Below are positions 7,621 through 16,149 of a DNA stretch of 64,000 nt, piece after piece (the first letter of the stretch is position 1; each line of letters begins with the position of its first letter). The position numbers and the translations under genes were made by a program. A model generated the notes under the pieces. The model did not search any database. It saw nothing but the letters and a program-made list of their open reading frames with translations, and was not told where the DNA came from. Origin of the DNA: Achromobacter kerstersii (GTDB lineage Bacteria; Pseudomonadota; Gammaproteobacteria; Burkholderiales; Burkholderiaceae_B); assembly GCF_902859595.1 (NCBI RefSeq), contig NZ_CADIJQ010000001.1, positions 1,302,001 through 1,366,000 on the forward strand, written 5' to 3'.

Positions 7621-9680
7621 AATTGCCGAACGTCCGCGAAACCATCTTTTCGCTGAAGAGCTACCTAAGCGCCATCATGGCGCTTTATCTGGCCTACAGC
7701 ATGGGTTTGCCGCGTCCGTTCTGGGCGATGACTACCGCCTATGTCGTGGCCCAGCCCTGGTCGGGCGCCGTGCGCTCCAAAGCGCTGTACCGGCTCGTCG
7801 GCACCTTCTTCGGTTCAGCCGCCACCGTGTACATGGTGCCGCGGCTGTCGAATTCGCCCGTCATCATGACGGGCGCCATGGTGTTGTGGGTAGGCGCCTG
7901 CCTGTACATGTCGGTGCTGGACCGCACGCCGCGTTCTTACCTGTTCATGCTGGCCGGCTACACCGCCGCGATGATCGGCTTTCCCAGCGTCACGGACCCT
8001 TCCCTGGTGTTCGACACGGCGCTGGCCCGCGTGGAAGAGATCAGCCTGGGCATCGTCTGCGCCACGCTCGTCCACAGCATTGTGCTGCCGCGTGGCCTGG
8101 CGCCTGCGTTGACGCTGCAACTGGACAAGGCCGTGCGCGATGCGCGCAACTGGATGCACGACACCCTTAGCGGGCAGAACGCCGAACAGCGCGACCGCGA
8201 CCGCCGCGTGCTGGCCAACGACATCACGCAGCTGCGTCTCTTGTCCACCCACGTGCCGTTTGACACCAGCAACCTGCGCTGGACGTCCGGCGCGGTGCGC
8301 GCCATGCAGGACCAGATTTCGGCGTTGACGCCCGCCGTCTCGGCCGTGGAAGACCGGCTGCGCGCTTTGCAAGCGAACGATCAGCCGCTGCCGGAACCCG
8401 TGTCTACGCTGTTGAACGACATCTCGGAATGGATCAATGCCGGCGCCCAGGCCTCGCACGAAACCGCCGTGCAGTTGCGCGCGGCCGTCACCCGCCTGAC
8501 ACCCGCCATCGACAGCCATTCCACGTGGCGCGACGCGCTCTTGGCCAGCCTGATGACGCGGCTGCGCGAGTTGATCGACACCTATGACGAATGCCTGGCG
8601 CTGCGCCGCGAGATTCGCGCCGGGCTGGAAGGCGCGCCGCTGCGGGCGCCCATGCGCACGCAGCGTACCAACCGCGACCCGAACGCCGCGCTGCACCGCG
8701 ACCACGGCATGGCGCTGTTGTCGGCCCTGGCCGCGGGTGTGGCCATTTCAGTGTGCTGCGCGTTCTGGATCGGCACGGCCTGGAGCAACGGCGCGACTGC
8801 CGCGCTGATGGCCGCCATCTTCAGCTGCTTCTTCGCGTCGCAAGACAATCCCGTGCCGGGCATCATGCAGTTCCTGACCTACACGGTGTATTCGATTCCG
8901 CTGTCGGCGCTGTATCTGCTGGGCATCATGCCCGCCATCCATTCGTTTGAAATGCTGGCGCTGGCGATGCTGCCGACCGCCTTCGTGCTGGGTATTTTCA
9001 TCGCCCGCCCCGCCAGCGCCGGCAAGGCCATGGCGATGCTGTTCGGCTTTCTGGGCACGATGGCGCTGCAAGACACCAACACTGCCGACGTCGTCTCGTT
9101 CATCGACACGCAAGTGGCGCAGTGCATGGGCGTGGCTACGGCCGCCATCATCGCCGCCATCTTCCGCACGGTCAGCGCCGACTGGAGCGCCCGCCGCATC
9201 CAGGCCGCCAACTGGAAGGAACTGGCGACCTTGGCCAGCTCGCCGCGCGCGCCCTCGCGCCACACCTACACCGCGCGGATGCTGGACCGCATCGGCCTGT
9301 TGCAGCCGCGCCTGGCGCTGGCCCAGCGCCCCGATGATCTGGTTGCCGCCGACGCGCTGAAAGACCTGCGCGTGGGCCGCGACATCACCGAGCTGCAACG
9401 CGCGCGCCGCCATCTGCCGATGGCCGAGCCCACGATACAGCCGGTGCTCAATAGCCTGGCGCAGTTTTTCCGCGCACGGTCATCGTGGCGCATCGGCGAA
9501 AAAACGCCGGAGTTCCTGGCGCAGATCGACCGCGCCTTGTCCAGCGTTGCCGCCACCCCGCAAGGCCTGGCCGCGCGAGACCGCGCCGTGGTGGCCCTGG
9601 TGGGCATCCGCCGCGCCTTCTTCCCCGACGCGCCCGACTACCAACCCGCCCATCCCGCCATGGAGGGCCACGCATCATGA
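7617..9680 (+). CDS. FUSC / AaeB-type aromatic acid exporter, inner-membrane component
   Basis: The GTG at 7617 overlaps the MarR stop and begins the conserved N-terminal sequence, giving 687 residues. The layout is the family one: about five membrane segments near the N-terminus (AMTTAYVVAQPWSGAVRSKALYRLVGT), a long cytoplasmic helical domain, a second set of segments around residues 365-515, and a C-terminal soluble tail. E. coli AaeB and fusaric-acid resistance proteins of this type export hydroxylated aromatic carboxylates with an HlyD partner. All three partner genes follow directly. An upstream extension of the frame overlaps the marR coding sequence and is not used. Confidence 0.92.
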   Translation: MKLPNVRETIFSLKSYLSAIMALYLAYSMGLPRPFWAMTTAYVVAQPWSGAVRSKALYRLVGTFFGSAATVYMVPRLSNSPVIMTGAMVLWVGACLYMSVLDRTPRSYLFMLAGYTAAMIGFPSVTDPSLVFDTALARVEEISLGIVCATLVHSIVLPRGLAPALTLQLDKAVRDARNWMHDTLSGQNAEQRDRDRRVLANDITQLRLLSTHVPFDTSNLRWTSGAVRAMQDQISALTPAVSAVEDRLRALQANDQPLPEPVSTLLNDISEWINAGAQASHETAVQLRAAVTRLTPAIDSHSTWRDALLASLMTRLRELIDTYDECLALRREIRAGLEGAPLRAPMRTQRTNRDPNAALHRDHGMALLSALAAGVAISVCCAFWIGTAWSNGATAALMAAIFSCFFASQDNPVPGIMQFLTYTVYSIPLSALYLLGIMPAIHSFEMLALAMLPTAFVLGIFIARPASAGKAMAMLFGFLGTMALQDTNTADVVSFIDTQVAQCMGVATAAIIAAIFRTVSADWSARRIQAANWKELATLASSPRAPSRHTYTARMLDRIGLLQPRLALAQRPDDLVAADALKDLRVGRDITELQRARRHLPMAEPTIQPVLNSLAQFFRARSSWRIGEKTPEFLAQIDRALSSVAATPQGLAARDRAVVALVGIRRAFFPDAPDYQPAHPAMEGHAS

Positions 9681-9889
9681 TCGGCGAATTCAATCTCTAC
9701 GGTATTTACTTCCCTTGGCTGTTGGTGCTGGGCGTGGTCACGCTTGGCGTGGCCTGGGCGCTGCGCCGCGTGCTCGCGCGCGCCGGCCTGTACCGCCTGG
9801 TGTGGCACCCCGCGCTGTTTGATCTGGCGCTGTTCGTGGTGCTGCTGTATGGCGTCTCCCTGATTTCCCCTTATTTTCTCCAGAGATAG
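9677..9889 (+). CDS. DUF1656 small membrane protein (AaeX-like)
   Basis: This 70-residue protein starts with ATG overlapping the exporter stop (ATGA). It has two membrane helices (YFPWLLVLGVVTLGVAWAL and LFDLALFVVLLYGVSLI) and the family start GEFNLYGIYFP. DUF1656/AaeX proteins nearly always lie between the FUSC exporter and its HlyD adaptor and are presumed structural partners, though no activity is proven. The HlyD gene follows after 2 bases. Confidence 0.92.
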   Translation: MIGEFNLYGIYFPWLLVLGVVTLGVAWALRRVLARAGLYRLVWHPALFDLALFVVLLYGVSLISPYFLQR

Positions 9890-9891
9890 GT

Positions 9892-10869
9892 ATGAAACTC
9901 CCCAATGCTCTTCGCCCTGCTGCTATCGGCAAGTTCGCGGTGACGGCGGTTGTCGTCGCCGCCGCCGCTTACGCCGGCTGGCAGCTCTGGGTGCACTACG
10001 AAGTTGAACCCTGGACGCGCGACGGCCGCGTCAAAGCCTACGTGGTCCAGGTGGCGCCCGACGTGTCCGGCCTGGTGACCGCCGTGCCCGTACACGACAA
10101 CCAAGACGTCAAAGCCGGCGACCTGCTGTTTGAAATCGACCGCGCCCGCTTCCAGCTGGCGTTCGATCAGGCGCAAGCCTCCGTGCGTTCGCAGCAAGTG
10201 GCGCACGACCAGGCGCTGCGCGACGCCAAGCGCAACCGTTCGCTGGGCCAGTTGGTGGCCGCCGAAGCCGTTGAACAAAGCCAGACCAAGGTGCAGCAGA
10301 CCGAAGCCGCGCTGGCTCAGGCCGAAGTGCAGTTGAACACCGCCCGCCTGAACCTGGAACGCAGCCGCGTGCTGGCCGCAAGCGATGGCCGCATCACCAA
10401 CCTGGACTTGCGCGCGGGCTCGTACGCCACCGCAGGACACGGCGTGATGGCGCTGGTAGACGCCGGGTCGTTCTATGTCGAAGGCTATTTCGAAGAAACC
10501 AAGCTGCCCGGCATTCATGAAGGCGACTCCGTCACCGTGACCTTGATGGGCGACTCGCGCCACATCCGCGGCCACGTGGAAAGCATCGCCATGGGCATCG
10601 CCGACCGCGACCGCAGCACGGGCGCCAACCTGCTGCCTAACGTGAACCCGACGTTCAACTGGGTGCGCCTGGCGCAGCGCATTCCGGTGCGCGTAAAGAT
10701 CGACGACGTGCCAGAGGGCGTGCGCCTGGTGGCGGGCCAGACGGCGACCGTGTCGGTCGACCCGAAGCCTGTGCAGGCGGCCCAGCAGGACACCTCTCCT
10801 GGCAGAACTCCGGCCGCAACCCAGAGCCCCTCGCAACGCGCGGCGCCCGACACGCCTCCGCCGGCCTGA
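9892..10869 (+). CDS. HlyD-family periplasmic adaptor (AaeA-like)
   Basis: The 325-residue protein has one N-terminal membrane anchor (residues about 14-32), then the biotinyl-lipoyl-like half (YVVQVAPDVSGLVTAVPVHDNQDVKAGDLLFEID), a coiled-coil hairpin rich in Ala/Gln/Lys, the second lipoyl half, and a beta-barrel domain. This is the membrane-fusion protein that links the FUSC exporter to an outer-membrane channel. A Pro/Ala/Thr-rich tail of about 30 residues is likely disordered. The channel gene follows 75 bases downstream. Confidence 0.93.
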   Translation: MKLPNALRPAAIGKFAVTAVVVAAAAYAGWQLWVHYEVEPWTRDGRVKAYVVQVAPDVSGLVTAVPVHDNQDVKAGDLLFEIDRARFQLAFDQAQASVRSQQVAHDQALRDAKRNRSLGQLVAAEAVEQSQTKVQQTEAALAQAEVQLNTARLNLERSRVLAASDGRITNLDLRAGSYATAGHGVMALVDAGSFYVEGYFEETKLPGIHEGDSVTVTLMGDSRHIRGHVESIAMGIADRDRSTGANLLPNVNPTFNWVRLAQRIPVRVKIDDVPEGVRLVAGQTATVSVDPKPVQAAQQDTSPGRTPAATQSPSQRAAPDTPPPA

Positions 10870-10944
10870 TCGCCTGTTTTTCCGCAACCTGATTTCTGAC
10901 GATCCCTTTTTCAACCCTCTTATCAACGCCAAGCCGTACCTGCC

Positions 10945-12366
10945 ATGAACACCAAACACCTTCTGCCGCTGATGCTGGCCCTTGCGCTGGCCGGATGCAC
11001 CACCGTGGGCCCTGATTACCAGGTGCCGGCCGGGTCGTTCGTCCAGCGACAGGCGGCCCAGGGTGCGTTCCTGGAAGCGCAGGCGGGCGTGTTCCAGCAG
11101 CAGGCGGTGTCGGGCCACTGGTGGCGTTTGTATAACGACCCGGTGCTGGACGGCCTGGTTGAAAAAGCGTTGTCGGCGAATACGGACTTGCGTGTGGCCA
11201 GCGCCAACCTGGAACGTGCGCAGGCTGCGGTGCAGGAATCGCAGGCGCAGCAGCAGCCGACCATCGGCGTGAACGCGTCGCCCACGTTCGGCCATGTGTC
11301 GGGCTTGCAAGAGCTGCAACCGGGCATTGATCCCCCCAGCCGCTGGTCGTACTCGGCGGGCGCCAGCGTGTCGTACCAGCTGGACCTGTTCGGGCAAATT
11401 CGCCGCGCCATCGAAGCCGCCAGCGGCGACGCGCAGGCCGCGCAAGCCGCCTACGACGCCACGCGTGTGACGGTCGCCGCCGAGACCGCGCGCGCCTACG
11501 CCAACATGTGCGCGGCCGGCATGCAGTTGGCGTCGGCGCAGCACTCGGTGCAGGTGCAAAAGGAATCGCTGGACGCCGTCAGCCGCCTGCAACGCGCAGG
11601 CCGTGGCACCACCTTGGACGTCACCCGCGCCCGTAGCCAGCTTGAACAACTGCAAGCCAACCTGCCGCCCTTCCAGGCGCAGCAACGCACCGCCTTGTAT
11701 CGCCTGGCCGCACTGACGGGCCAGACGCCCAACGAAATTCCCGCATCGCTGCTGCAATGCGCCGCCGCGCCGCGCCTGACCGACACCATCCCCGTGGGCG
11801 ATGGCGCGTCGCTGCTGCGCCGCCGTCCCGACATCCGTCAGGCCGAACGCACGCTGGCGGCCAGCACGGCACGCATCGGCGTGGCCACAGCGGACCTCTA
11901 TCCGAAGATCACGCTGGGCTTATCCGGCGCATCGGGCGGCCCCGCTTCGATGTTTGGCGACCGCGGCACCTTCGGCTGGAGCGTGGGCCCGCTGATATCG
12001 TGGACGCTGCCGAACACGGGCGCGGTGCAGGCCCGCATCGCGGAAGCCGAAGCCAACACCAAGGCCGCCGTGGCGCGTTTTGACGCCACGGTGCTGAACG
12101 CCTTGCGCGAAACGGAAAGCGCGCTGGTCGTCTACGCCCGCCAGCTGGACCGCAATGCGTCGTTGCGCGCCGCCCGCGACCAAAGCGCCGAAGCCGCTTC
12201 GCAAGCGCGCCAATTGTTCCAGTACGGCAAGACCGACTACCTGACCGTGCTGGACGCCGAACGCACCCTGGCCACCAACGAAAGCGCGCTGGCCGCCTCG
12301 CAGGCGGAACTCAGCAGCGACCAGATCGCCGTCTTCCTGGCGCTGGGTGGCGGCTGGGAAAAGTAA
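10945..12366 (+). CDS. outer-membrane efflux lipoprotein, NodT/OprM family
   Basis: The 473-residue protein starts with a lipoprotein signal (lipobox LALAGC, acylated Cys18) followed by GPDYQVP, the usual start of NodT-type TolC homologues. Two repeated outer-membrane-factor halves are visible (ALSANTDLRVASANLERAQA and, later, RRRPDIRQAERTLAASTARIGVATADLYPKI). It forms the trimeric channel completing the efflux system from MarR to the outer membrane. A second member of this family, for the RND pump, lies at 47378-48841. Confidence 0.95.
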   Translation: MNTKHLLPLMLALALAGCTTVGPDYQVPAGSFVQRQAAQGAFLEAQAGVFQQQAVSGHWWRLYNDPVLDGLVEKALSANTDLRVASANLERAQAAVQESQAQQQPTIGVNASPTFGHVSGLQELQPGIDPPSRWSYSAGASVSYQLDLFGQIRRAIEAASGDAQAAQAAYDATRVTVAAETARAYANMCAAGMQLASAQHSVQVQKESLDAVSRLQRAGRGTTLDVTRARSQLEQLQANLPPFQAQQRTALYRLAALTGQTPNEIPASLLQCAAAPRLTDTIPVGDGASLLRRRPDIRQAERTLAASTARIGVATADLYPKITLGLSGASGGPASMFGDRGTFGWSVGPLISWTLPNTGAVQARIAEAEANTKAAVARFDATVLNALRETESALVVYARQLDRNASLRAARDQSAEAASQARQLFQYGKTDYLTVLDAERTLATNESALAASQAELSSDQIAVFLALGGGWEK

Positions 12367-12376
12367 GCCGCAGGCC

Positions 12377-12413
12377 GGCAATGTCGTTTCCATAATATGG
12401 ATATGACATTGCC
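12377..12413. promoter_or_regulatory. concentric 37-bp dyad upstream of the ThDP-enzyme operon
   Basis: Outer arms GGCAATGTC (12377-12385) and GACATTGCC (12405-12413) and inner arms in TCCATAATATGGA (12389-12401) share one centre at 12395. It lies 11 bases after the efflux-channel stop, but lacks a U-run, so an operator is more likely than a terminator. The IclR regulator at 17073-17870 is the obvious candidate binder (inference). Confidence 0.6.
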
Positions 12414-12511
12414 CGCGGGAAATGGCCGCCCGTAGAATTGTCTCATCGCTGATTTTTATAACTATCAATGAACCGCGTCGCGCAGCACATTGCGCCAGAG
12501 CGGTTCAGGCA

Positions 12512-13363
12512 ATGAGACAAATCCATAATATGGAATACCTATCAGGGGCGGCGGGTGCGCGCGTCCTCGACAGCATCACCAAACTGACGCCCGACGATGC
12601 GGGCCGCGTTGTGATCGCGGGGTCGCACGGCGGCAGCTACGCGGCCTATTGCGCGGCACGCGGCAACGTACTCGCCGTCATCCTGAATGACGCCGGGGTG
12701 GGCTGGGAACAGGCCGGCATTGCGGGCTTGGCAGATTTACAGCAATGGGGAGTACCCGCCGCCACGGCCGACTACCGCAGTTGCCGCATCGGCGACGGCG
12801 CCGACATGGCCCGCCACGGGGTCATCAGCCACGCCAATGCCCTGGCGCAAGCGCTGGGCTGCCGCACAGGCATGGCCGTCGCCGACGCCGCCCTGGCGCT
12901 GGGTGAAGCGCCCGCCGGCCAGGCCCGGCCCGCCACGCAGCAAGAATCCCGCTCCATTTTCAAAGCCGCTGCCGATGGCACGCCGCTGGTCGTCGGCGCC
13001 GACTCCGTATCGCTGGTGGATGCCGGCGACGATGGACGCATCGTGGTCACGGCCTCGCATGGCGAGCGGCTGGCGGGCCTGCACACCGACGGCGTGAAAG
13101 CCGCACCGCGTCTTGTGACCTTCAACGACGCCGGTATCGGCAAAGACAGCGCCGGCATCGGCCGGCTGCCGCTGCTGCAACAGCGCGGCATCGCAGCGCT
13201 GACCGTGTCGGCCTACAGCGCGCGCATCGGCGATGCCCGCTCGTGCTACCAGGATGGCGTGATTTCCTGCGCGAACGCACGCGCCCGCGAATGGGGCTGC
13301 CGCGTTGGCACGCCGCTGAAAACTTTCATCGACGCCCTGCTGAACGGGCGCAGCACTTACTAG
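12512..13363 (+). CDS. uncharacterised protein with two copies of one domain
   Basis: I do not recognise this 283-residue protein. ATG 12512 is chosen as the start; ATG 12530 is a close alternative and lies inside a dyad. Two homologous blocks of about 95 residues are visible. Shared elements in order are GRVVIAGSHGG/GRIVVTASHGE, LNDAGVG/FNDAGIG, AGI, LQQWGV/LQQRGI, SCRIGD/SARIGD, GVISHANA/GVISCANA and GCRTG/GCRVG. Conserved S-H-G, N-D-A-G and R-I-G-D suggest an active or ligand-binding site. No signal peptide or membrane segment is present. It is the first gene of an operon with a ThDP enzyme 13 bases downstream, so it probably acts on the same metabolite. Confidence 0.8.
   Translation: MRQIHNMEYLSGAAGARVLDSITKLTPDDAGRVVIAGSHGGSYAAYCAARGNVLAVILNDAGVGWEQAGIAGLADLQQWGVPAATADYRSCRIGDGADMARHGVISHANALAQALGCRTGMAVADAALALGEAPAGQARPATQQESRSIFKAAADGTPLVVGADSVSLVDAGDDGRIVVTASHGERLAGLHTDGVKAAPRLVTFNDAGIGKDSAGIGRLPLLQQRGIAALTVSAYSARIGDARSCYQDGVISCANARAREWGCRVGTPLKTFIDALLNGRSTY
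12522..12534. promoter_or_regulatory. second copy of TCCATAATATGGA
   Basis: The same 13-base near-palindrome as the centre of the upstream dyad recurs 133 bases away (centre to centre), overlapping ATG 12530. Two identical sites flanking the promoter region support an operator pair. Confidence 0.6.
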
Positions 13364-13376
13364 GAGCATTACCCGC

Positions 13377-15107
13377 ATGTCGGAAAAACTGGAAATCACG
13401 GGCGGCGAAGCCATTGCACGCATGTTCGCCGCGCACGACGTGGGCTTGATGTTCGGCATGGGCGGCTTTCAGCTGCTGCCGTTCTACGACGCCGTGCGGC
13501 GCCTGAAGCTGAACCACAACCTGATCAACGACGAGCGCTGCGCCGTGTTCGCCGCCGATGCCTACACCAAGGTCAGCGGCCGCCCCGGTGTCTGCGACGC
13601 GACCCTGGGCCCGGGCGCGACCAATCTGGTCACCGGGCTGGCCGAAGCCTATAACGCCGGCACGGCGATGGTGGCGCTGGTGGGCGATTCGCACCGGATG
13701 CATTCGTGGAAGAACATGACGCAGGAAGCGCGCCAGCTCGAGGTGCTGCGGCCGGTGGTGAAAGACGTGCTGCGCGTGGAAAAAATCGAGCGCATCCCGG
13801 AACTGGTGCGCCGCGCGTTCGCGGTGGCCACCAGCGGCCGGCCGGGTCCGGTGGTGCTGGATGTGCCGGAAGACATTGCGCACGAGGTTCACGCCTTTGA
13901 TGCCGACGCCTTTTTTTCCAGCGCCAACTACCGCCGCGCCCCCGCCCTGCGCTGCCGCCCTGCCGCCGACGATCTGGCGCAGGCCGCCAGCATGCTGGCT
14001 GGCGCCGCCCGCCCGCTGATGCTGTGCGGCGGCGGCGTACACATCAGCGACGCGGCCAACACCGTGCAAGCCTTCGCCCGGCAATTCAACATCCCCGTGG
14101 CGCACACGATGAGCGGCAAAGGCGCAGTCGCCTGCAACGATCCGCTGAACGCCGGCCTGTTCGGCCGCTACAGCCGCATCGCCAACGACCTGATCGCCAA
14201 GGCCGATTGCCTGTTTGTCGTGGGCTGCAAGCTGGGCGAAGTGGCCACGCGCCGCTACGACCTGCTGTCGGCCGGCACGCCCATCATTCATTTGGACATC
14301 GTGGCCGAAGAGTTCGACCGCACCACCACGCCCGCCTTGCGCTTGTGGGGCGACGTGCGAGCCACGCTGGAAGAACTGGGCGAACGGCTGGCCGCGCAAC
14401 CCGCGTCCGCGCAAGGCCGCCAGGACTACGTGGATGAAGTGGGCCAGGCCATGCACACGTGGCGCGAATCCGTGAACGGCAAGCTGACGTCGGCCGACAG
14501 CCCCATTGGTATGGCGCGCCTGATGCATGAGATCAACGCCGCGCTGCCGGAAGACGGCATTCTGGTGGCCGACGGCGGCTTCGCCGCGCACTGGGGCGGC
14601 CTGCTGTTCGACACCAAGCGCGCGGGACGCGGCTTTGTGCCGGACCGCGGATTTGCGTCAATCGGCTATGGCATCCCGGGCGCCATCGGCGCCGCGGCCG
14701 CCGCACCGGGGCGGCAAGTCGTCAGCCTGACGGGCGACGGCGGCTGCAATATGTCGTTGGGCGAGCTGGAAACGGCCGTGCGCATGGGGCTGGCGTTTAC
14801 GCTGGTGGTCGTCAACAACGCCGCGTCGGGCTACATCAAGGCGCTGCAACATCTGATGTACGGCAGCGGCAGCTACCAATCGTCCGACCTCGTGGAAACC
14901 AACTACGCCAACGTGGCGCGCGCGCTGGGCTGCCAGGGCATCCGCGTGGAAGACCCGGCCGACATCCCCGCCGCGCTGGCCCAGGCCTTCGCCTGCAAAG
15001 ACCGGCCGACCATTCTGGACGTGGTGGTCACGCGCGACCCCGCGCACATGCTGCCGGGCGTGGACAGCCGGGCGGCCAAGATCAAGCCGGGCGACCGCAT
15101 CGCCTGA
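13377..15107 (+). CDS. thiamine diphosphate-dependent decarboxylase/synthase family enzyme
   Basis: The 576-residue protein has the three-domain acetolactate-synthase-like layout. The N-terminal domain shows the catalytic Glu53 (INDERCAVFAADAYTKVSGRPGVC) and the LGPGATNL loop. The C-terminal domain shows the ThDP/Mg motif GDGGCN at residues 453-458 and, further on, VVVNNAASGY. Such enzymes decarboxylate or ligate 2-oxo acids (benzoylformate, oxalyl-CoA, glyoxylate, acetolactate). The substrate is not evident and it is unlikely to be the biosynthetic acetolactate synthase because no ilvN or ilvC is adjacent. The neighbours are a duplicated-domain protein, a Bug receptor and an SDR. Confidence 0.9.
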   Translation: MSEKLEITGGEAIARMFAAHDVGLMFGMGGFQLLPFYDAVRRLKLNHNLINDERCAVFAADAYTKVSGRPGVCDATLGPGATNLVTGLAEAYNAGTAMVALVGDSHRMHSWKNMTQEARQLEVLRPVVKDVLRVEKIERIPELVRRAFAVATSGRPGPVVLDVPEDIAHEVHAFDADAFFSSANYRRAPALRCRPAADDLAQAASMLAGAARPLMLCGGGVHISDAANTVQAFARQFNIPVAHTMSGKGAVACNDPLNAGLFGRYSRIANDLIAKADCLFVVGCKLGEVATRRYDLLSAGTPIIHLDIVAEEFDRTTTPALRLWGDVRATLEELGERLAAQPASAQGRQDYVDEVGQAMHTWRESVNGKLTSADSPIGMARLMHEINAALPEDGILVADGGFAAHWGGLLFDTKRAGRGFVPDRGFASIGYGIPGAIGAAAAAPGRQVVSLTGDGGCNMSLGELETAVRMGLAFTLVVVNNAASGYIKALQHLMYGSGSYQSSDLVETNYANVARALGCQGIRVEDPADIPAALAQAFACKDRPTILDVVVTRDPAHMLPGVDSRAAKIKPGDRIA

Positions 15108-15170
15108 CCCGGGACATAACAACAAAGCGGCAACGCACACCACAATATCGAAGCGAGGAGACAACCCATC

Positions 15171-16148
15171 ATGAAAGCAAAATCCTGGATGACGCTGGCA
15201 GCCGCAACGCTGGCCATGACGCTCACTGGCGCGGCCGGGGCGCAAAGCAGCTACCCCGACCGGCCGATCCGGCTGATCGTGCCCTTCCCGCCTGGCGGCA
15301 CGTCGGACGTGGTGGGGCGCATCTTTGCCGAAGCGCTGGGCAAGCAGATCGGCCAAACCGTCGTGGTTGAAAACCGGGGCGGCGCGGGCGGCACGGTGGG
15401 TTCACGCGCGGTCGCATCCGCCGCGCCGGACGGCTACACGCTGCTGCTGGGCACGTCCAGCACCAATGGCACGAACCCCGCCGTGTACAAAAATCTGCCC
15501 TATGACGCCATCAAGGACTTCACACCCGTCACGCAGATCATCCGCGTGCCTGGCGTGATCGTCGTGAACAAGAACTTTCCCGCCAAGGATTACGCGTCGT
15601 TCGTGACGCTGATCAAAGGCGCGCCAGGCAAGTATTCGTATGCCTCGTCCGGCAACGGCGGCGCCACCCATATGGCGATGGAATACTACAAATCGCTGTC
15701 CGGGCTGGACATGATGCATGTGCCGTACCGCGGCACCGGCCCGGCGCTCAACGATGTCATCGCGGGCCAGGTGCCTATCTTGTGGGACACGGCGGCCTCA
15801 TCGATGGCGCACATCCAGTCAGGCAGCGTGCGCCCGATCGTGGTGGCGGCCAAGGCGCGTCTGCCGCAATTGCCGGATGTACCCACGTTCGCCGAAGTGG
15901 GCCTGCCCGACTACGACGCTGAAATGTGGAACGGCCTGCTGGCGCCTGCCGGCCTGCCGAAAGACATTCTTGCCAAGCTGAACGACGCATCGCGCAAGGC
16001 CTTGGCCGATCCCGATGTGCAGGCCAAGTACGCCGGAGTGGGCGCGTATGTCGTCGCCGATAAACCCGACGCGTTTGCCGCGATGATTCGTGACGATGTG
16101 GCCAAGTGGAAAAAGGTGGCCGACTTCGCGCACATTTCGGCGGAATGA
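15171..16148 (+). CDS. Bug-family (TctC-like) periplasmic solute receptor
   Basis: The 325-residue protein has a cleavable signal peptide (cut near AGA-QSS) and the Bug hallmark YPDRPIRLIVPFPPGGTSDVVGR at the mature N-terminus. Later come ASSGNGGATHMAMEYYK and VPYRGTGPALNDVIAGQV, also typical. Bug proteins bind carboxylates for tripartite tricarboxylate transporters and are very abundant in Bordetella and Achromobacter, usually without TctA/TctB next to them, as here. It presumably delivers the substrate of the ThDP enzyme and SDR. A strong GAGGAGA lies upstream of the start. Confidence 0.95.
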   Translation: MKAKSWMTLAAATLAMTLTGAAGAQSSYPDRPIRLIVPFPPGGTSDVVGRIFAEALGKQIGQTVVVENRGGAGGTVGSRAVASAAPDGYTLLLGTSSTNGTNPAVYKNLPYDAIKDFTPVTQIIRVPGVIVVNKNFPAKDYASFVTLIKGAPGKYSYASSGNGGATHMAMEYYKSLSGLDMMHVPYRGTGPALNDVIAGQVPILWDTAASSMAHIQSGSVRPIVVAAKARLPQLPDVPTFAEVGLPDYDAEMWNGLLAPAGLPKDILAKLNDASRKALADPDVQAKYAGVGAYVVADKPDAFAAMIRDDVAKWKKVADFAHISAE

Positions 16149-16149
16149 C

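Noticed and set aside
9871..11757. 628-residue open frame on the minus strand opposite the HlyD and channel genes
   Set aside because: Low-complexity His/Arg/Gly/Gln-rich translation typical of a GC-rich shadow frame; the plus strand has two clear families with proper starts.
12377..12413. Terminator of the efflux operon
   Set aside because: Long dyad but no U-run on the plus strand, and its core recurs at the next promoter, which favours an operator.
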